This document shows positions 53,489 to 62,008 of a DNA stretch of 64,000 bases, one piece after another (the first letter of the stretch is position 1; each line of letters starts with the position of its first letter). Source of the DNA: JAUYQR01 sp963822435 (GTDB taxonomy: Bacteria > Pseudomonadota > Alphaproteobacteria > Rhodobacterales > Rhodobacteraceae). The notes under the pieces were generated by a model. It made no database searches. It worked only from the letters and a program-made list of their open reading frames with translations, and had not been told where the DNA came from. Position numbers and translations under genes: made by a program. The stretch lies in NCBI GenBank assembly GCA_963822435.1, contig CAWGHN010000003.1:496001-560000 (forward strand), given 5' to 3'.

Positions 53489-54175
53489 ATGGCCCAACTT
53501 CGCAAGATCCTTCTCGTGGACGATGACGACGACCTGCGCGAAGCGCTGAGCGAGCAATTGGTGATGACCGAAGATTTCGACGTGTTCGAAGCCCGCACCG
53601 GCGCCGAAGGCATGGAAAAGGCCAAGGCCGCGCTTTACGACCTTGTGATCCTTGACGTGGGTCTGCCTGACACCGATGGCCGCGAGCTGTGCCGCCGGAT
53701 GCGCAAGGGCGGCGTCAAGTGCCCGATCATGATGCTGACCGGCCACGACACCGACAGCGACACCATCCTTGGCCTTGATTCCGGTGCCAACGACTATGTG
53801 ACCAAGCCGTTCAAGTTTCCGGTGCTGCTGGCCCGCATCCGCGCGCAACTGCGCACCCATGAACAGTCCGAAGACGCCGTGTTCCAGATGGGCCCCTACA
53901 CCTTCAAGCCGGCGCAGAAGATGCTGATCGACGAGAAGGAAAAGAAGATCCGCCTGACCGAAAAGGAAACCAACATCCTGAAATACCTCTACCGCGCCAG
54001 CCAGGGCGTGGTGGCACGGGATGTGCTTTTGCACGAGGTCTGGGGCTACAACGCGGGCGTCACCACCCATACGCTGGAAACCCACATCTACCGCCTGCGC
54101 CAGAAGATCGAGCCCGACCCCTCGAACGCACGCATCCTTGTGACCGAAAGCGGAGGGTATCGTCTGGTCGCCTGA
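53489..54175 (+). CDS. OmpR/PhoB-type response regulator
   Basis: A 228-residue regulator. The receiver domain has the acidic cluster ILLVDDDDDL, the phospho-acceptor Asp in LVILDVGLPD, and VTKPFKF with the conserved Lys. The winged-helix output domain ends with GVTTHTLETHIYRLRQKI and VTESGGYRLVA. AGGAGG precedes ATG 53489. No histidine kinase is next to it, so the partner is elsewhere. It is divergent from ribA and followed by the sRNA-like region. Confidence 0.93.
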   Translation: MAQLRKILLVDDDDDLREALSEQLVMTEDFDVFEARTGAEGMEKAKAALYDLVILDVGLPDTDGRELCRRMRKGGVKCPIMMLTGHDTDSDTILGLDSGANDYVTKPFKFPVLLARIRAQLRTHEQSEDAVFQMGPYTFKPAQKMLIDEKEKKIRLTEKETNILKYLYRASQGVVARDVLLHEVWGYNAGVTTHTLETHIYRLRQKIEPDPSNARILVTESGGYRLVA

Positions 54176-54284
54176 CGCAAGCAAAGCGGGCAAGGCGGCA
54201 TGGGGCCGTCTTGCAACAGCCGCAAAATCTTTCGCTTCGGGGCTTATTGTGGCCCGATTCCCTTGTTAACGTTTCTACATGCAC

Positions 54285-54378
54285 AGGTTGTGCAACGAGT
54301 TCCCCTTGTCGCGTCGGGGTTATGGCGCGGCATCCTCCCTGTTGGACCTGGCCGGGCTTCTTGCCCGGCCTTTTTTTT
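54285..54378 (+). ncRNA. candidate sRNA 1 with CCUCCC motif and strong terminator
   Basis: The 3' end is a Rho-independent terminator: GGCCGGGC (54350-54357), TTCTT, GCCCGGCC, then eight T (54371-54378). About ten bases before it is CCTCCC (54334-54339), an anti-Shine-Dalgarno-like motif. No ORF fits, and the response-regulator stop is more than 170 bases upstream. The 5' end is a guess. The design resembles the CcsR/'cuckoo' sRNAs of Rhodobacter. Confidence 0.5.
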
Positions 54379-54385
54379 GCTTTGC

Positions 54386-54399
54386 TTGATCCCCGTCAA
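54386..54399 (+). promoter_or_regulatory. FNR/FnrL-like box TTGATCCCCGTCAA
   Basis: One mismatch to the FNR consensus TTGAT-N4-ATCAA. It lies directly after the first terminator and before the second sRNA-like module, where it could control that module by oxygen level. Confidence 0.5.
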
Positions 54400-54409
54400 G
54401 TCGCGGTCG

Positions 54410-54477
54410 CGCAATCCGGCCTAGGTGTTGGTCACCTCCCTGATCACTGGGCCGGGCCAAGCGTCCGGCCTGTTTTT
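54410..54477 (+). ncRNA. candidate sRNA 2 with CCUCCC hairpin loop and terminator
   Basis: TGGTCA and TGATCA (54429-54446) can pair and expose CCTCCC as the loop. A terminator follows: GGCCGG (54450-54455), CCGGCC (54465-54470), then TGTTTTT. The motif-to-terminator layout copies candidate 1 with a period of 101 bases, so the two look like a tandem duplication. The 5' end is a guess. Confidence 0.5.
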
Positions 54478-54548
54478 CACCCGCAGGCGCCGCTTCCCAA
54501 TCTGCCGTCGCTGCGCCATATGTGACAGGCCCAGCCCGGAGCTTGCCC

Positions 54549-55337
54549 ATGCCCTTCACTCTTGCCACCTGGAACATCAATTCGGTCCGCCTGCGCGAGG
54601 GTCTGGTTGCCCGCCTGATGGCCGAGGAAAGCCCCGACATCCTGTGCCTGCAGGAATGCAAGAGCCCGGTTGAAAACATCCCGCTCGCGCAGTTTCAGGC
54701 GCTTGGCTACCGCTACATCGTGGCACGCGGGCAAAAGGGCTATAATGGCGTTGCGATCCTGTCAAAGCTGCCCATCGTCGATGCGGGCGACAAGGATTTC
54801 GCCCAGCTCGGTCACGCCCGCCACGTTTCAGCCCGGCTGGAAAACGGCGTCACCATCCACAACATCTACGTCCCCGCAGGCGGTGACATTCCCGACCGCG
54901 AAGTGAATGTGAAGTTTGGCCAGAAGCTCGATTTCCTGACCGAGATGCGCGACTATTTCCACTGGGAACGCCCCGACCGCGCCATTCTGGTGGGCGACCT
55001 GAACATCGCCCCGCGCGAAGATGACGTCTGGGATCACAAGGCGCTTCTGAAGATCGTCAGCCATACGCCTGTCGAAGTGGAACAGTTCGGTCAGGTGATG
55101 GACGCGGGCGGCTGGCAGGACGTAACGCGCGACCACATCCGCGACGGGCGGCTTTACAGCTGGTGGAGCTACCGCGCCGCCGACTGGCACGCCGCGGACA
55201 AGGGCCGTCGGCTGGATCATATCTGGGCCACGCCCGACATTCTGTCCGCCTCGCATTCCAGCCGCATCCTCCGCCCCGTTCGCGGCTGGGAACAGCCGTC
55301 CGACCACGTTCCGGTGTTCGCCACGTTCGATCTGTAG
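54549..55337 (+). CDS. xthA: exodeoxyribonuclease III
   Basis: A 262-residue AP endonuclease/exonuclease of the EEP fold. Metal and catalytic residues are in LCLQECKS (Glu), YNGVAILSK, VGDLNIAPREDD (Asp and Asn), RRLDHIWAT and the final SDHVPV (Asp-His). It acts in base excision repair. ATG 54549 begins the conserved MPFTLATWNINSVR; an earlier in-frame start at 54522 is less likely. Confidence 0.95.
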   Translation: MPFTLATWNINSVRLREGLVARLMAEESPDILCLQECKSPVENIPLAQFQALGYRYIVARGQKGYNGVAILSKLPIVDAGDKDFAQLGHARHVSARLENGVTIHNIYVPAGGDIPDREVNVKFGQKLDFLTEMRDYFHWERPDRAILVGDLNIAPREDDVWDHKALLKIVSHTPVEVEQFGQVMDAGGWQDVTRDHIRDGRLYSWWSYRAADWHAADKGRRLDHIWATPDILSASHSSRILRPVRGWEQPSDHVPVFATFDL

Positions 55338-55342
55338 CCCGG

Positions 55343-55888
55343 CTACGGCCCCGCGATCAGCGCCCGCAGCACGGCTTGTGCGTTTTCGCTGTCCCACTCG
55401 GCATCGCCGATCAACCGCGCGACCTCTTGCCCCTCGGGGTTGAGGATCACCGTCACCGGCAGGCCCAGCACCCCCATCGCACGGCCAAGCTGCGACTTCG
55501 GGTCGCGCAGCACCGGCAGGTTGACCACGGCGGCCTCTTCATAGAACCGCTGGATGCCTTCCACCGCGTTGCGCCCCGTCGCCACCGGCAGCACCGCAAT
55601 CTCGGGCATCGCCACCTGCAACCGGTCAAGCGAGGGCATCTCCTTGCGGCAGGGCGCGCACCACGTCGCCCAGAAATTCAACACCACCCACTTGCCGCGA
55701 TAATCAGCCAGCGCATGTTCGCCGTCCGCCGCATCCAGCAGAACCGCCTCGGGCACCGGGGCGGGCGACATGTGGATCGCCAATTTCTTCATGTCGCCAT
55801 CGCGCAACCCCGCCACATCGGCGTGGGCGGCGTTTGCACCAAAGGCCAAGGCCGTATAAACGACCAGCAGAGTTTTCCGCAGCATCAT
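55343..55888 (-). CDS. TlpA-like periplasmic thiol-disulfide oxidoreductase
   Basis: A 181-residue protein with a signal peptide or anchor (RKTLLVVYTALAFGANAAHA) and a thioredoxin-like domain with WCAPC (context NFWATWCAPCRKEM) and the cis-Pro loop (GLPVTVILNPEG). It reduces disulfides in the periplasm, for example in cytochrome maturation. The start is one of two adjacent ATGs (55888 or 55885) after GAGGG. It is divergent from argH with only 19 bp between, so the promoters must overlap the coding ends. Confidence 0.88.
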   Translation of the reverse strand: MMLRKTLLVVYTALAFGANAAHADVAGLRDGDMKKLAIHMSPAPVPEAVLLDAADGEHALADYRGKWVVLNFWATWCAPCRKEMPSLDRLQVAMPEIAVLPVATGRNAVEGIQRFYEEAAVVNLPVLRDPKSQLGRAMGVLGLPVTVILNPEGQEVARLIGDAEWDSENAQAVLRALIAGP

Positions 55889-55907
55889 CCCTCGCAAGGC
55901 CGCATCC

Positions 55908-57311
55908 ATGACCGCTTCGCCCGAGACCCCGTCCGCCAACCAGATGTGGGGCGGGCGCTTTGCTGCCGGGCCGGATGCCATCATGCAGGCGATCAACGCC
56001 TCCATCGGCTTCGACCAGCGGCTCTACGCGCAGGATATCGCAGGCAGCCGGGCCCATGCGGCGATGCTGGCCGCCACGGGTATCCTGACCAATAGGGATG
56101 CCGAAGCGATCGGGAAAGGCCTTCTCACGGTCTTGTCAGAAATCGAGGCCGGGAATTTCCCGTTTCGGGTGGAATTGGAAGACATCCACATGAATGTCGA
56201 GGCCCGCCTGAAGGACATCATCGGCGAACCGGCCGGTCGGCTGCACACCGCGCGCAGCCGCAACGATCAGGTCGCCGTCGATTTCCGTCTGTGGGTGCGT
56301 GACCAGTGCGATGCCGCGATCACCGGGCTTGATGCCCTGATGCGCGCGTTTCTGGCGCAGGCCGAGGCCGGGGCCGACTGGGTGATGCCGGGCTTCACCC
56401 ACCTGCAAACCGCGCAGCCGGTGACGTGGGGCCACCACATGCTGGCCTATGTCGAGATGTTCGCCCGCGACCGCTCGCGCTTTGCCGATGCCCGCCGCCG
56501 CATGAACGAGTGTCCGCTGGGGGCCGCCGCCCTTGCCGGAACCTCGTTCCCGATCGACCGGCACATGACCGCCGCCGCCCTCGGCTTCGATCGGCCCACC
56601 GCCAACAGCCTCGATTCTGTCTCCGACCGCGATTTCGCGCTGGAGTTTCTTGCCGCCTCCAGCATCACCGCCATGCACCTGTCGCGCTTTGCCGAGGAAC
56701 TGGTGATCTGGTCCTCGGCCCAGTTCCGCTTTGTGCGCCTGTCAGACCGCTGGACCACCGGTTCCAGCATCATGCCGCAGAAAAAGAACCCCGACGCGGC
56801 CGAACTTCTGCGCGCGAAGTTGGGGCGCATCCTTGGGGCCACGGTGGCGCTGTTCACCATCATGAAAGGCCTTGCGCTGACCTATTCCAAGGACATGCAG
56901 GAAGACAAGGAACAGGTCTTTGACGCCGCCGATACGCTGATGCTGGGCTTGGCCGCCATGACCGGCATGGTCGCCGACATGACCGCCAACCGCGACACCC
57001 TGAAAACCGCCGCCGCCAGCGGTTTCTCCACCGCGACCGACCTTGCCGACTGGCTGGTGCGTGAGCTTGGCCTGCCGTTCCGCGAAGCGCACCACGTCAC
57101 CGGCACGCTGGTCGCACTGGCGGAAAAGGCGGGCGTCGATCTGCCGGACCTGACGCTTGCGCAGATGCACACCGTCCACCCCGGCATCCGCGCCGATGTG
57201 TTCGACGTGTTGGGCGTTGAAAATTCCGTCCGCAGCCGCACATCCTATGGCGGCACAGCACCCGATCAGGTGCGCGCCCAGATTGCCCGCTGGCGCGACG
57301 CCCTCGCCTGA
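55908..57311 (+). CDS. argH: argininosuccinate lyase
   Basis: A 467-residue member of the fumarase/aspartase superfamily with the signature GSSIMPQKKNPD and the active-site segment RLHTARSRNDQVA. It releases arginine and fumarate in the last step of arginine synthesis. Two tiny lipoprotein genes, a DUF2834 gene and lysA follow on the same strand. Confidence 0.96.
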   Translation: MTASPETPSANQMWGGRFAAGPDAIMQAINASIGFDQRLYAQDIAGSRAHAAMLAATGILTNRDAEAIGKGLLTVLSEIEAGNFPFRVELEDIHMNVEARLKDIIGEPAGRLHTARSRNDQVAVDFRLWVRDQCDAAITGLDALMRAFLAQAEAGADWVMPGFTHLQTAQPVTWGHHMLAYVEMFARDRSRFADARRRMNECPLGAAALAGTSFPIDRHMTAAALGFDRPTANSLDSVSDRDFALEFLAASSITAMHLSRFAEELVIWSSAQFRFVRLSDRWTTGSSIMPQKKNPDAAELLRAKLGRILGATVALFTIMKGLALTYSKDMQEDKEQVFDAADTLMLGLAAMTGMVADMTANRDTLKTAAASGFSTATDLADWLVRELGLPFREAHHVTGTLVALAEKAGVDLPDLTLAQMHTVHPGIRADVFDVLGVENSVRSRTSYGGTAPDQVRAQIARWRDALA

Positions 57312-57365
57312 CCCCGTGTCGCGTCTGACCCCGTGTCACGCTCGCCCGTGAAAAGGACACCGACC

Positions 57366-57518
57366 ATGAAACCCGCAGCCCTCGCAGCCCTTCTCCTCCT
57401 TGCCGCGTGCAGCGACCCGCGCCTCAACGCCGGCATTTCCATCGGCACGGGTGGCGTTGCCGTCTCGCCATCGGTTTCGGGCGGGCTTGGTGGCGGCCGG
57501 TTCAGCTATTCTCCATGA
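57366..57518 (+). CDS. small lipoprotein
   Basis: A 50-residue protein with a lipoprotein signal (MKPAALAALLLLAACSDP, lipobox LLAAC) and a short Gly/Ser-rich tail (GISIGTGGVAVSPSVSGGLG). AAAAGGA precedes the start. The mature part is about 36 residues. Its position between argH and lysA suggests operon membership. The function is unknown. Confidence 0.72.
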   Translation: MKPAALAALLLLAACSDPRLNAGISIGTGGVAVSPSVSGGLGGGRFSYSP

Positions 57519-57529
57519 AGGACACCGCG

Positions 57530-57658
57530 ATGAAAACCACCCTGCTGGCCGCCCTTCTGGCCCTTGCCGCCTGCGGTGCCGATGGCCCGCCAGAACCGCC
57601 CACCCGCGCCGGCTTGCAGATCACCGGCCAAACCCACATCGGCGTAGCGTCGAAATGA
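57530..57658 (+). CDS. very small lipoprotein
   Basis: A 42-residue protein with a lipoprotein signal (KTTLLAALLALAACGADGPP). AAGGA stands seven bases before ATG 57530; ATG 57515 is the alternative. The mature part is about 27 residues with a Pro-rich start. Its stop overlaps the next start by four bases (ATGA), so the small genes are coupled. The resemblance to the LptM/YifL-type lipoprotein found before lysA in other proteobacteria is noted below. Confidence 0.7.
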   Translation: MKTTLLAALLALAACGADGPPEPPTRAGLQITGQTHIGVASK

Positions 57659-57972
57659 GCCCGCTGCGCCTGGCCTACCTTGCCCTTGCCATCTGGGGCG
57701 CGATCCATCCGATGTACTGGTTCGTGACCTACATGAACGAAACCGGCACCGGCCTCTCCGGCCTGATCGACGCCTGGTATGTCAACGCCTCCACCACCGG
57801 GCTGACCTGGGATCTGACCATCGCCGCCGTCACGCTGACCGTCTGGATCATCGCCGAAACCACCGCCCGCAAGGCCTGGGTGAACCTGATTGCCATCCCC
57901 GCGACCTTCTGCATCGGCGTCAGTTGCGGCCTGCCGCTTTACCTCTTCCTGCGGTCGCGGCCCAATGCGTGA
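57655..57972 (+). CDS. DUF2834 family membrane protein
   Basis: A 105-residue membrane protein with three predicted helices (LRLAYLALAIWGAIHPMYWF; WDLTIAAVTLTVWIIAET; LIAIPATFCIGVSCGLPLYL), the DUF2834 pattern. The function is unknown. The start is coupled to the preceding lipoprotein gene. Confidence 0.8.
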   Translation: MSPLRLAYLALAIWGAIHPMYWFVTYMNETGTGLSGLIDAWYVNASTTGLTWDLTIAAVTLTVWIIAETTARKAWVNLIAIPATFCIGVSCGLPLYLFLRSRPNA

Positions 57973-58031
57973 ATTGCGCGGCGCGCGGCGTCTGCTATAC
58001 GCGCCGGGGGTTTAACCGCAGGATCGGGGCC

Positions 58032-59297
58032 ATGGATCATTTCCTTTACCGCAACGGCATTCTCCATGCCGAAGACGTTGCCATCCCCGACATCGCCGCC
58101 ACCGTCGGCACACCCTTCTACGTCTATTCCACCGCAACCCTGACCCGCCACTACACCCTTTTCACCGAGGCGCTCAGCCCGCTGCCGCACATGGTGTGCT
58201 TTGCCATCAAGTCCCTCTCGAACATCGCCGTCCTGAAAACACTGGGCGACCTTGGCGCCGGGATGGATGTGGTGTCGGGCGGCGAATACCTGCGCGCCAA
58301 GGCGGCGGGCGTCCCGGGGGACCGCATCGTCTTTTCCGGCGTCGGAAAGACGCGGGACGAGATGCGCTTGGCGCTGACCGGCGGTATCCGCCAGTTCAAC
58401 GTCGAAAGCGAACCGGAACTGCGCGCACTGTCCGAGGTGGCAACCAGCCTTGGCCTGACCGCGCCGATCACCATCCGCATCAACCCCGACGTAGACGCCA
58501 GGACTCATGAGAAGATCGCGACGGGCAAGAAGGAAAACAAGTTCGGCATCCCCATCGCCCGCGCGTCCGAGGTTTACGCCGAAGCCGCCCGCCTTCCCGG
58601 CCTGCAGGTCATCGGTATCGACGTCCACATCGGCAGCCAGTTGACCGAGCTTGAGCCCTTTGAACAGGCCTACCTCAAGGTCGCCGACCTTACCCGCCAA
58701 CTGCGCGCCGAAGGTCACACCATCAGCCGCCTCGACCTTGGTGGCGGGCTTGGCATCCCCTACGAACGCTCCAACACCGCGCCGCCGCTGCCCACCGACT
58801 ACGGCGCGCTGATCAAGCGCACCGTGGGCGACCTTGGCTGCGAGATCGAGATCGAGCCGGGTCGCTTGATCTCCGGCAATGCGGGCCTCCTCGTCGCCTC
58901 GGTGATCTATGTGAAAGAGGGCGAGGGCCGCGATTTCCTGATTCTCGACGCCGCGATGAACGATCTTGTCCGCCCCTCGATGTATGGCGCGCACCATGAC
59001 ATCGTGCCGGTGATCGAACCCGGCGCCGCCACCGAGGCGCAGCCTTTCGATGTGGTCGGTCCGGTCTGCGAAACCGGTGACACCTTCGCCAAGGCCCGCC
59101 CGCTGGCACCGCTGCACGAGGGCGATCTTGTCGCCTTCCGGTCCGCCGGGGCTTACGGCGCGGTGATGGCGTCGGAATACAACACCCGTCCCCTGATCCC
59201 CGAGGTTCTGGTCCACGGGGATCACTTCGCCGTCATTCGCGCCCGTCCGACCTTTGACGAAATCCTCAATCGCGATACCATCCCCGAATGGCTGTGA
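58032..59297 (+). CDS. lysA: diaminopimelate decarboxylase
   Basis: A 421-residue fold-III PLP enzyme. The PLP Lys is in HMVCFAIKSLSNIAVL, the phosphate loop is DLGGGLGIPYE, and the active-site Cys is in GPVCETGDTFAKARP. It makes lysine from meso-diaminopimelate. ATG 58032 begins MDHFLYRNG; an earlier in-frame start lies within the DUF2834 gene. Confidence 0.95.
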   Translation: MDHFLYRNGILHAEDVAIPDIAATVGTPFYVYSTATLTRHYTLFTEALSPLPHMVCFAIKSLSNIAVLKTLGDLGAGMDVVSGGEYLRAKAAGVPGDRIVFSGVGKTRDEMRLALTGGIRQFNVESEPELRALSEVATSLGLTAPITIRINPDVDARTHEKIATGKKENKFGIPIARASEVYAEAARLPGLQVIGIDVHIGSQLTELEPFEQAYLKVADLTRQLRAEGHTISRLDLGGGLGIPYERSNTAPPLPTDYGALIKRTVGDLGCEIEIEPGRLISGNAGLLVASVIYVKEGEGRDFLILDAAMNDLVRPSMYGAHHDIVPVIEPGAATEAQPFDVVGPVCETGDTFAKARPLAPLHEGDLVAFRSAGAYGAVMASEYNTRPLIPEVLVHGDHFAVIRARPTFDEILNRDTIPEWL

Positions 59298-59325
59298 CGC
59301 CCCGTCGCGCCAGAAGGCAGGTTCG

Positions 59326-61905
59326 ATGACCCGACGCAGCACTCCGGCGCCGCTAAAAACCCTCGTCTGGCCGATGCGGCTGACGCTTGTCGGGCTGTGG
59401 GCAGAACGGCTGGCGCGGGCGTTCTGGCCGCTGTGGTCGCTGCTGCTGGCCACCGTTGCCGCGCTGACCTTCGGCGTGCAGGACTTTGGCCCGCTGCTTT
59501 GGGTGCAGATCGCGGGCGCGGTGATCGCGGTTGCCGCAGTGGCGCTTCTTGCCGTCGGCCTGCGCCGCTTTCACCGCCCGACAACGGGTGACGCGCTGGA
59601 CCGGCTGGATGCCACGATGCCCGGCCGCCCCATCGCCGCGCTGAGCGACACCCAAGCCATCGGCACCGACGACCCCGCCTCGCTTGCGGTCTGGCAGGCG
59701 CACAAGGACCGTATGGCGAAACGCGCGGCGCAGGCCCAACCCGTGCGTCCCGACCTGCGCCTGTCCTCGCGCGACCCGTTCAGCTTGCGCTACGTGGCCC
59801 TCACCGCCTTTGTCATGGCCGTTCTCTTCGGATCGTTCTGGCGCGTCACGACTGTCGCGGGCCTCGCCCCCGGTGCGGCCGAAGCGATGCCGTCCGGGCC
59901 GGCGTGGGAAGGCTGGGCGCAACCGCCCGCCTACACCGGCAAGCCGACGCTTTACCTCAACGACATCACCGCCCCCACACTTGAATTGCCGACCGGAAGC
60001 CGCGTGCAGCTGCGGCTTTACGGCGCCGAAGGCAGCCTGACCGTCGAACAGACCATCGCCGCCGCCGCACCTCCGGCCCCCGCCGCCGAACCCGCCGCCG
60101 CCGTGCCGGACGGGATGCAGGGCGTCCACGACCTGACGGTCGCGCAATCCGGCCGCCTTGCCATCGAAGGCCCCTCGGGCCGCGAATGGCAGGTCACCGC
60201 CAGGCCCGACGCCGGCCCCAGCATCGCCGTGTCCGGCAACATGGGCCGCGAGGCGGATGGCCGCTTCAAGCAGGGCTTCACCGCCACCGACGATTACGGT
60301 GTCGTCGCAGGCCGCGTGACCATCGCCCTCGACCTCGCCGCCGTCGACCGCCGCCACGGCCTGACCGTCGATCCCGAACCGATGGAACCCGTCACCCTCG
60401 ACCTGCCGATGCCGATGACCGGCAAGCGCACCGAGATGACCGAAATGCTGGTCGACGACCTGTCGAAACACGTCTTCGCCAACCTGCCCGTCACGATGGT
60501 CTTTGCCGCCGTCGACGCCGCGGGGCAGGAAGGCCAGTCCGCCCCCTACGCCGTCACCCTGCCCGGCAAGCGCTTCTTCGACCCGCTCGCCGCCGCGCTG
60601 ATCGAAATGCGCCGCGACATCCTGTGGAACCGCGTCAACGCGCCCCGCGCCGCGCAGATCCTGAAGGCCGTCACCAACAAGCCCGAAGGTTTCATCCGCC
60701 ACGAACGCGCCTTCCTGCGCCTGCGCGTGTTGATGCGCACCCTTGATGCCGAAAAGGCTGCGCTTTCCACCGAACAGCGCGACGCGCTGGCCGAGGAGTT
60801 GTGGCAGATTTCGCTGATGGTCGAGGAGGGCAACCTCCACTCCGCCCTCGAACGCCTGCAACGCGCGCAAGACCGGCTGGACGAGGCCATCAAGAACGGC
60901 GCCTCGCCCGAGGAAATCGAACAGCTGATGCGCGAGATGCAGCAGGCGCTGAACGAATACACCCGTGAACTGGCCGAAGAGGCGCAGCGCAACCCCGGCG
61001 ACCAGCAGCAGTCGGAAATGATGCAGGGCCAGATGATGTCGGCCGATCAGCTTCAGCAGATGATGGACGAACTTCAGCGCCTGATGGAAGAAGGCAAGAC
61101 CGCCGAGGCCGCCGAACTGATGGAACAACTGCGTCAGTTGATGGAAAACATGCAGGTGGTGCAGGGCCAGGGCGGGCAGGGCCAGGGTCAGGGCAGCCCC
61201 GGCCAACAAGCGATGCGCGACCTTGGCGACACGCTGCGCGACCAGCAGGACCTGTCCGACGACGCCTACCGCGACATGCAGCAGGGCGAAGATGGCCAAC
61301 AGCCCGGCGATCAGCAGCAAGGCGAAAACGGCCAGCAGCCGGGCGAACAGCCGGGCCAGGGGCAAGACGGCCAGCCGGGCGAAGGTCAGGGGCAGGCGCA
61401 GGATCAGGGCAGCCTCACCGACCGCCAGCGCGACCTGCGCCAGCGCCTGAACCAGTTGCAGAACGGCCAGCTTCCCGGTGACGGCACCCAGCAGGGCGAA
61501 GCGGGGCGCCAGAACCTCGACGACGCCGCCCGCGCGATGGAAGAAGCCGAAGATGCGCTGCGCGACGGCGATCTCGATGGCGCGCTCGACCGTCAGGCCG
61601 ATGCGCTGCAATCTCTGCGCGACGGGATGCGTGATTTCGGCGAGGCGCTGGCACAAGAACAGCGCGAAAACCGCGACGGTCAGGGCGGTGAAGAGTTTGG
61701 CCGCGCCGACCCGAACGGTCGCGATCCCCTCGGCCGCGAGGCTGGCGAAAACTCTGCCCGCATTGGCTCGGATCAGAACATGGTCCAGAACGACCCGAAC
61801 CGGCGCGCACAGGAATTGCTGGATGAAATCCGCCGCCGCTCGGGTGAACTGACCCGTCCGGGCGAGGAACTGGATTACCTCAAGCGCCTGCTCGAGATGT
61901 TCTGA
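59326..61905 (+). CDS. TIGR02302/DUF4175 family membrane protein
   Basis: An 859-residue protein. Two or three membrane helices lie in the first 180 residues (FWPLWSLLLATVAALTFGV; VALTAFVMAVLFGSFWRV). A large extracytoplasmic region follows, then a coiled-coil and a long Gln/Gly-rich stretch (about residues 620-740) before a conserved-looking end (ELLDEIRRRSGELTRPGEEL). The family is common in alphaproteobacteria next to lysA. Its role, perhaps at the envelope, is unknown. Confidence 0.9.
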   Translation: MTRRSTPAPLKTLVWPMRLTLVGLWAERLARAFWPLWSLLLATVAALTFGVQDFGPLLWVQIAGAVIAVAAVALLAVGLRRFHRPTTGDALDRLDATMPGRPIAALSDTQAIGTDDPASLAVWQAHKDRMAKRAAQAQPVRPDLRLSSRDPFSLRYVALTAFVMAVLFGSFWRVTTVAGLAPGAAEAMPSGPAWEGWAQPPAYTGKPTLYLNDITAPTLELPTGSRVQLRLYGAEGSLTVEQTIAAAAPPAPAAEPAAAVPDGMQGVHDLTVAQSGRLAIEGPSGREWQVTARPDAGPSIAVSGNMGREADGRFKQGFTATDDYGVVAGRVTIALDLAAVDRRHGLTVDPEPMEPVTLDLPMPMTGKRTEMTEMLVDDLSKHVFANLPVTMVFAAVDAAGQEGQSAPYAVTLPGKRFFDPLAAALIEMRRDILWNRVNAPRAAQILKAVTNKPEGFIRHERAFLRLRVLMRTLDAEKAALSTEQRDALAEELWQISLMVEEGNLHSALERLQRAQDRLDEAIKNGASPEEIEQLMREMQQALNEYTRELAEEAQRNPGDQQQSEMMQGQMMSADQLQQMMDELQRLMEEGKTAEAAELMEQLRQLMENMQVVQGQGGQGQGQGSPGQQAMRDLGDTLRDQQDLSDDAYRDMQQGEDGQQPGDQQQGENGQQPGEQPGQGQDGQPGEGQGQAQDQGSLTDRQRDLRQRLNQLQNGQLPGDGTQQGEAGRQNLDDAARAMEEAEDALRDGDLDGALDRQADALQSLRDGMRDFGEALAQEQRENRDGQGGEEFGRADPNGRDPLGREAGENSARIGSDQNMVQNDPNRRAQELLDEIRRRSGELTRPGEELDYLKRLLEMF

Positions 61906-62008
61906 CGCCGGTCCGGTGCCGGCAAGGGCATCGGGCCGGTGGCTTCGGAAACACCGCCAGATACCGCGCACGGTTTCCTTCCCCCGCGCCACACCCTAAG
62001 CTGACCGC

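Noticed and set aside
61150..61420. DNA tandem repeat array or CRISPR
   Set aside because: The repetition is in-frame Gln/Gly coding low complexity without constant repeat units or spacers.
59353..61992. 879-codon minus-strand open frame opposite the TIGR02302 gene
   Set aside because: Shadow frame; the plus strand has membrane helices, a good start and the family's layout.
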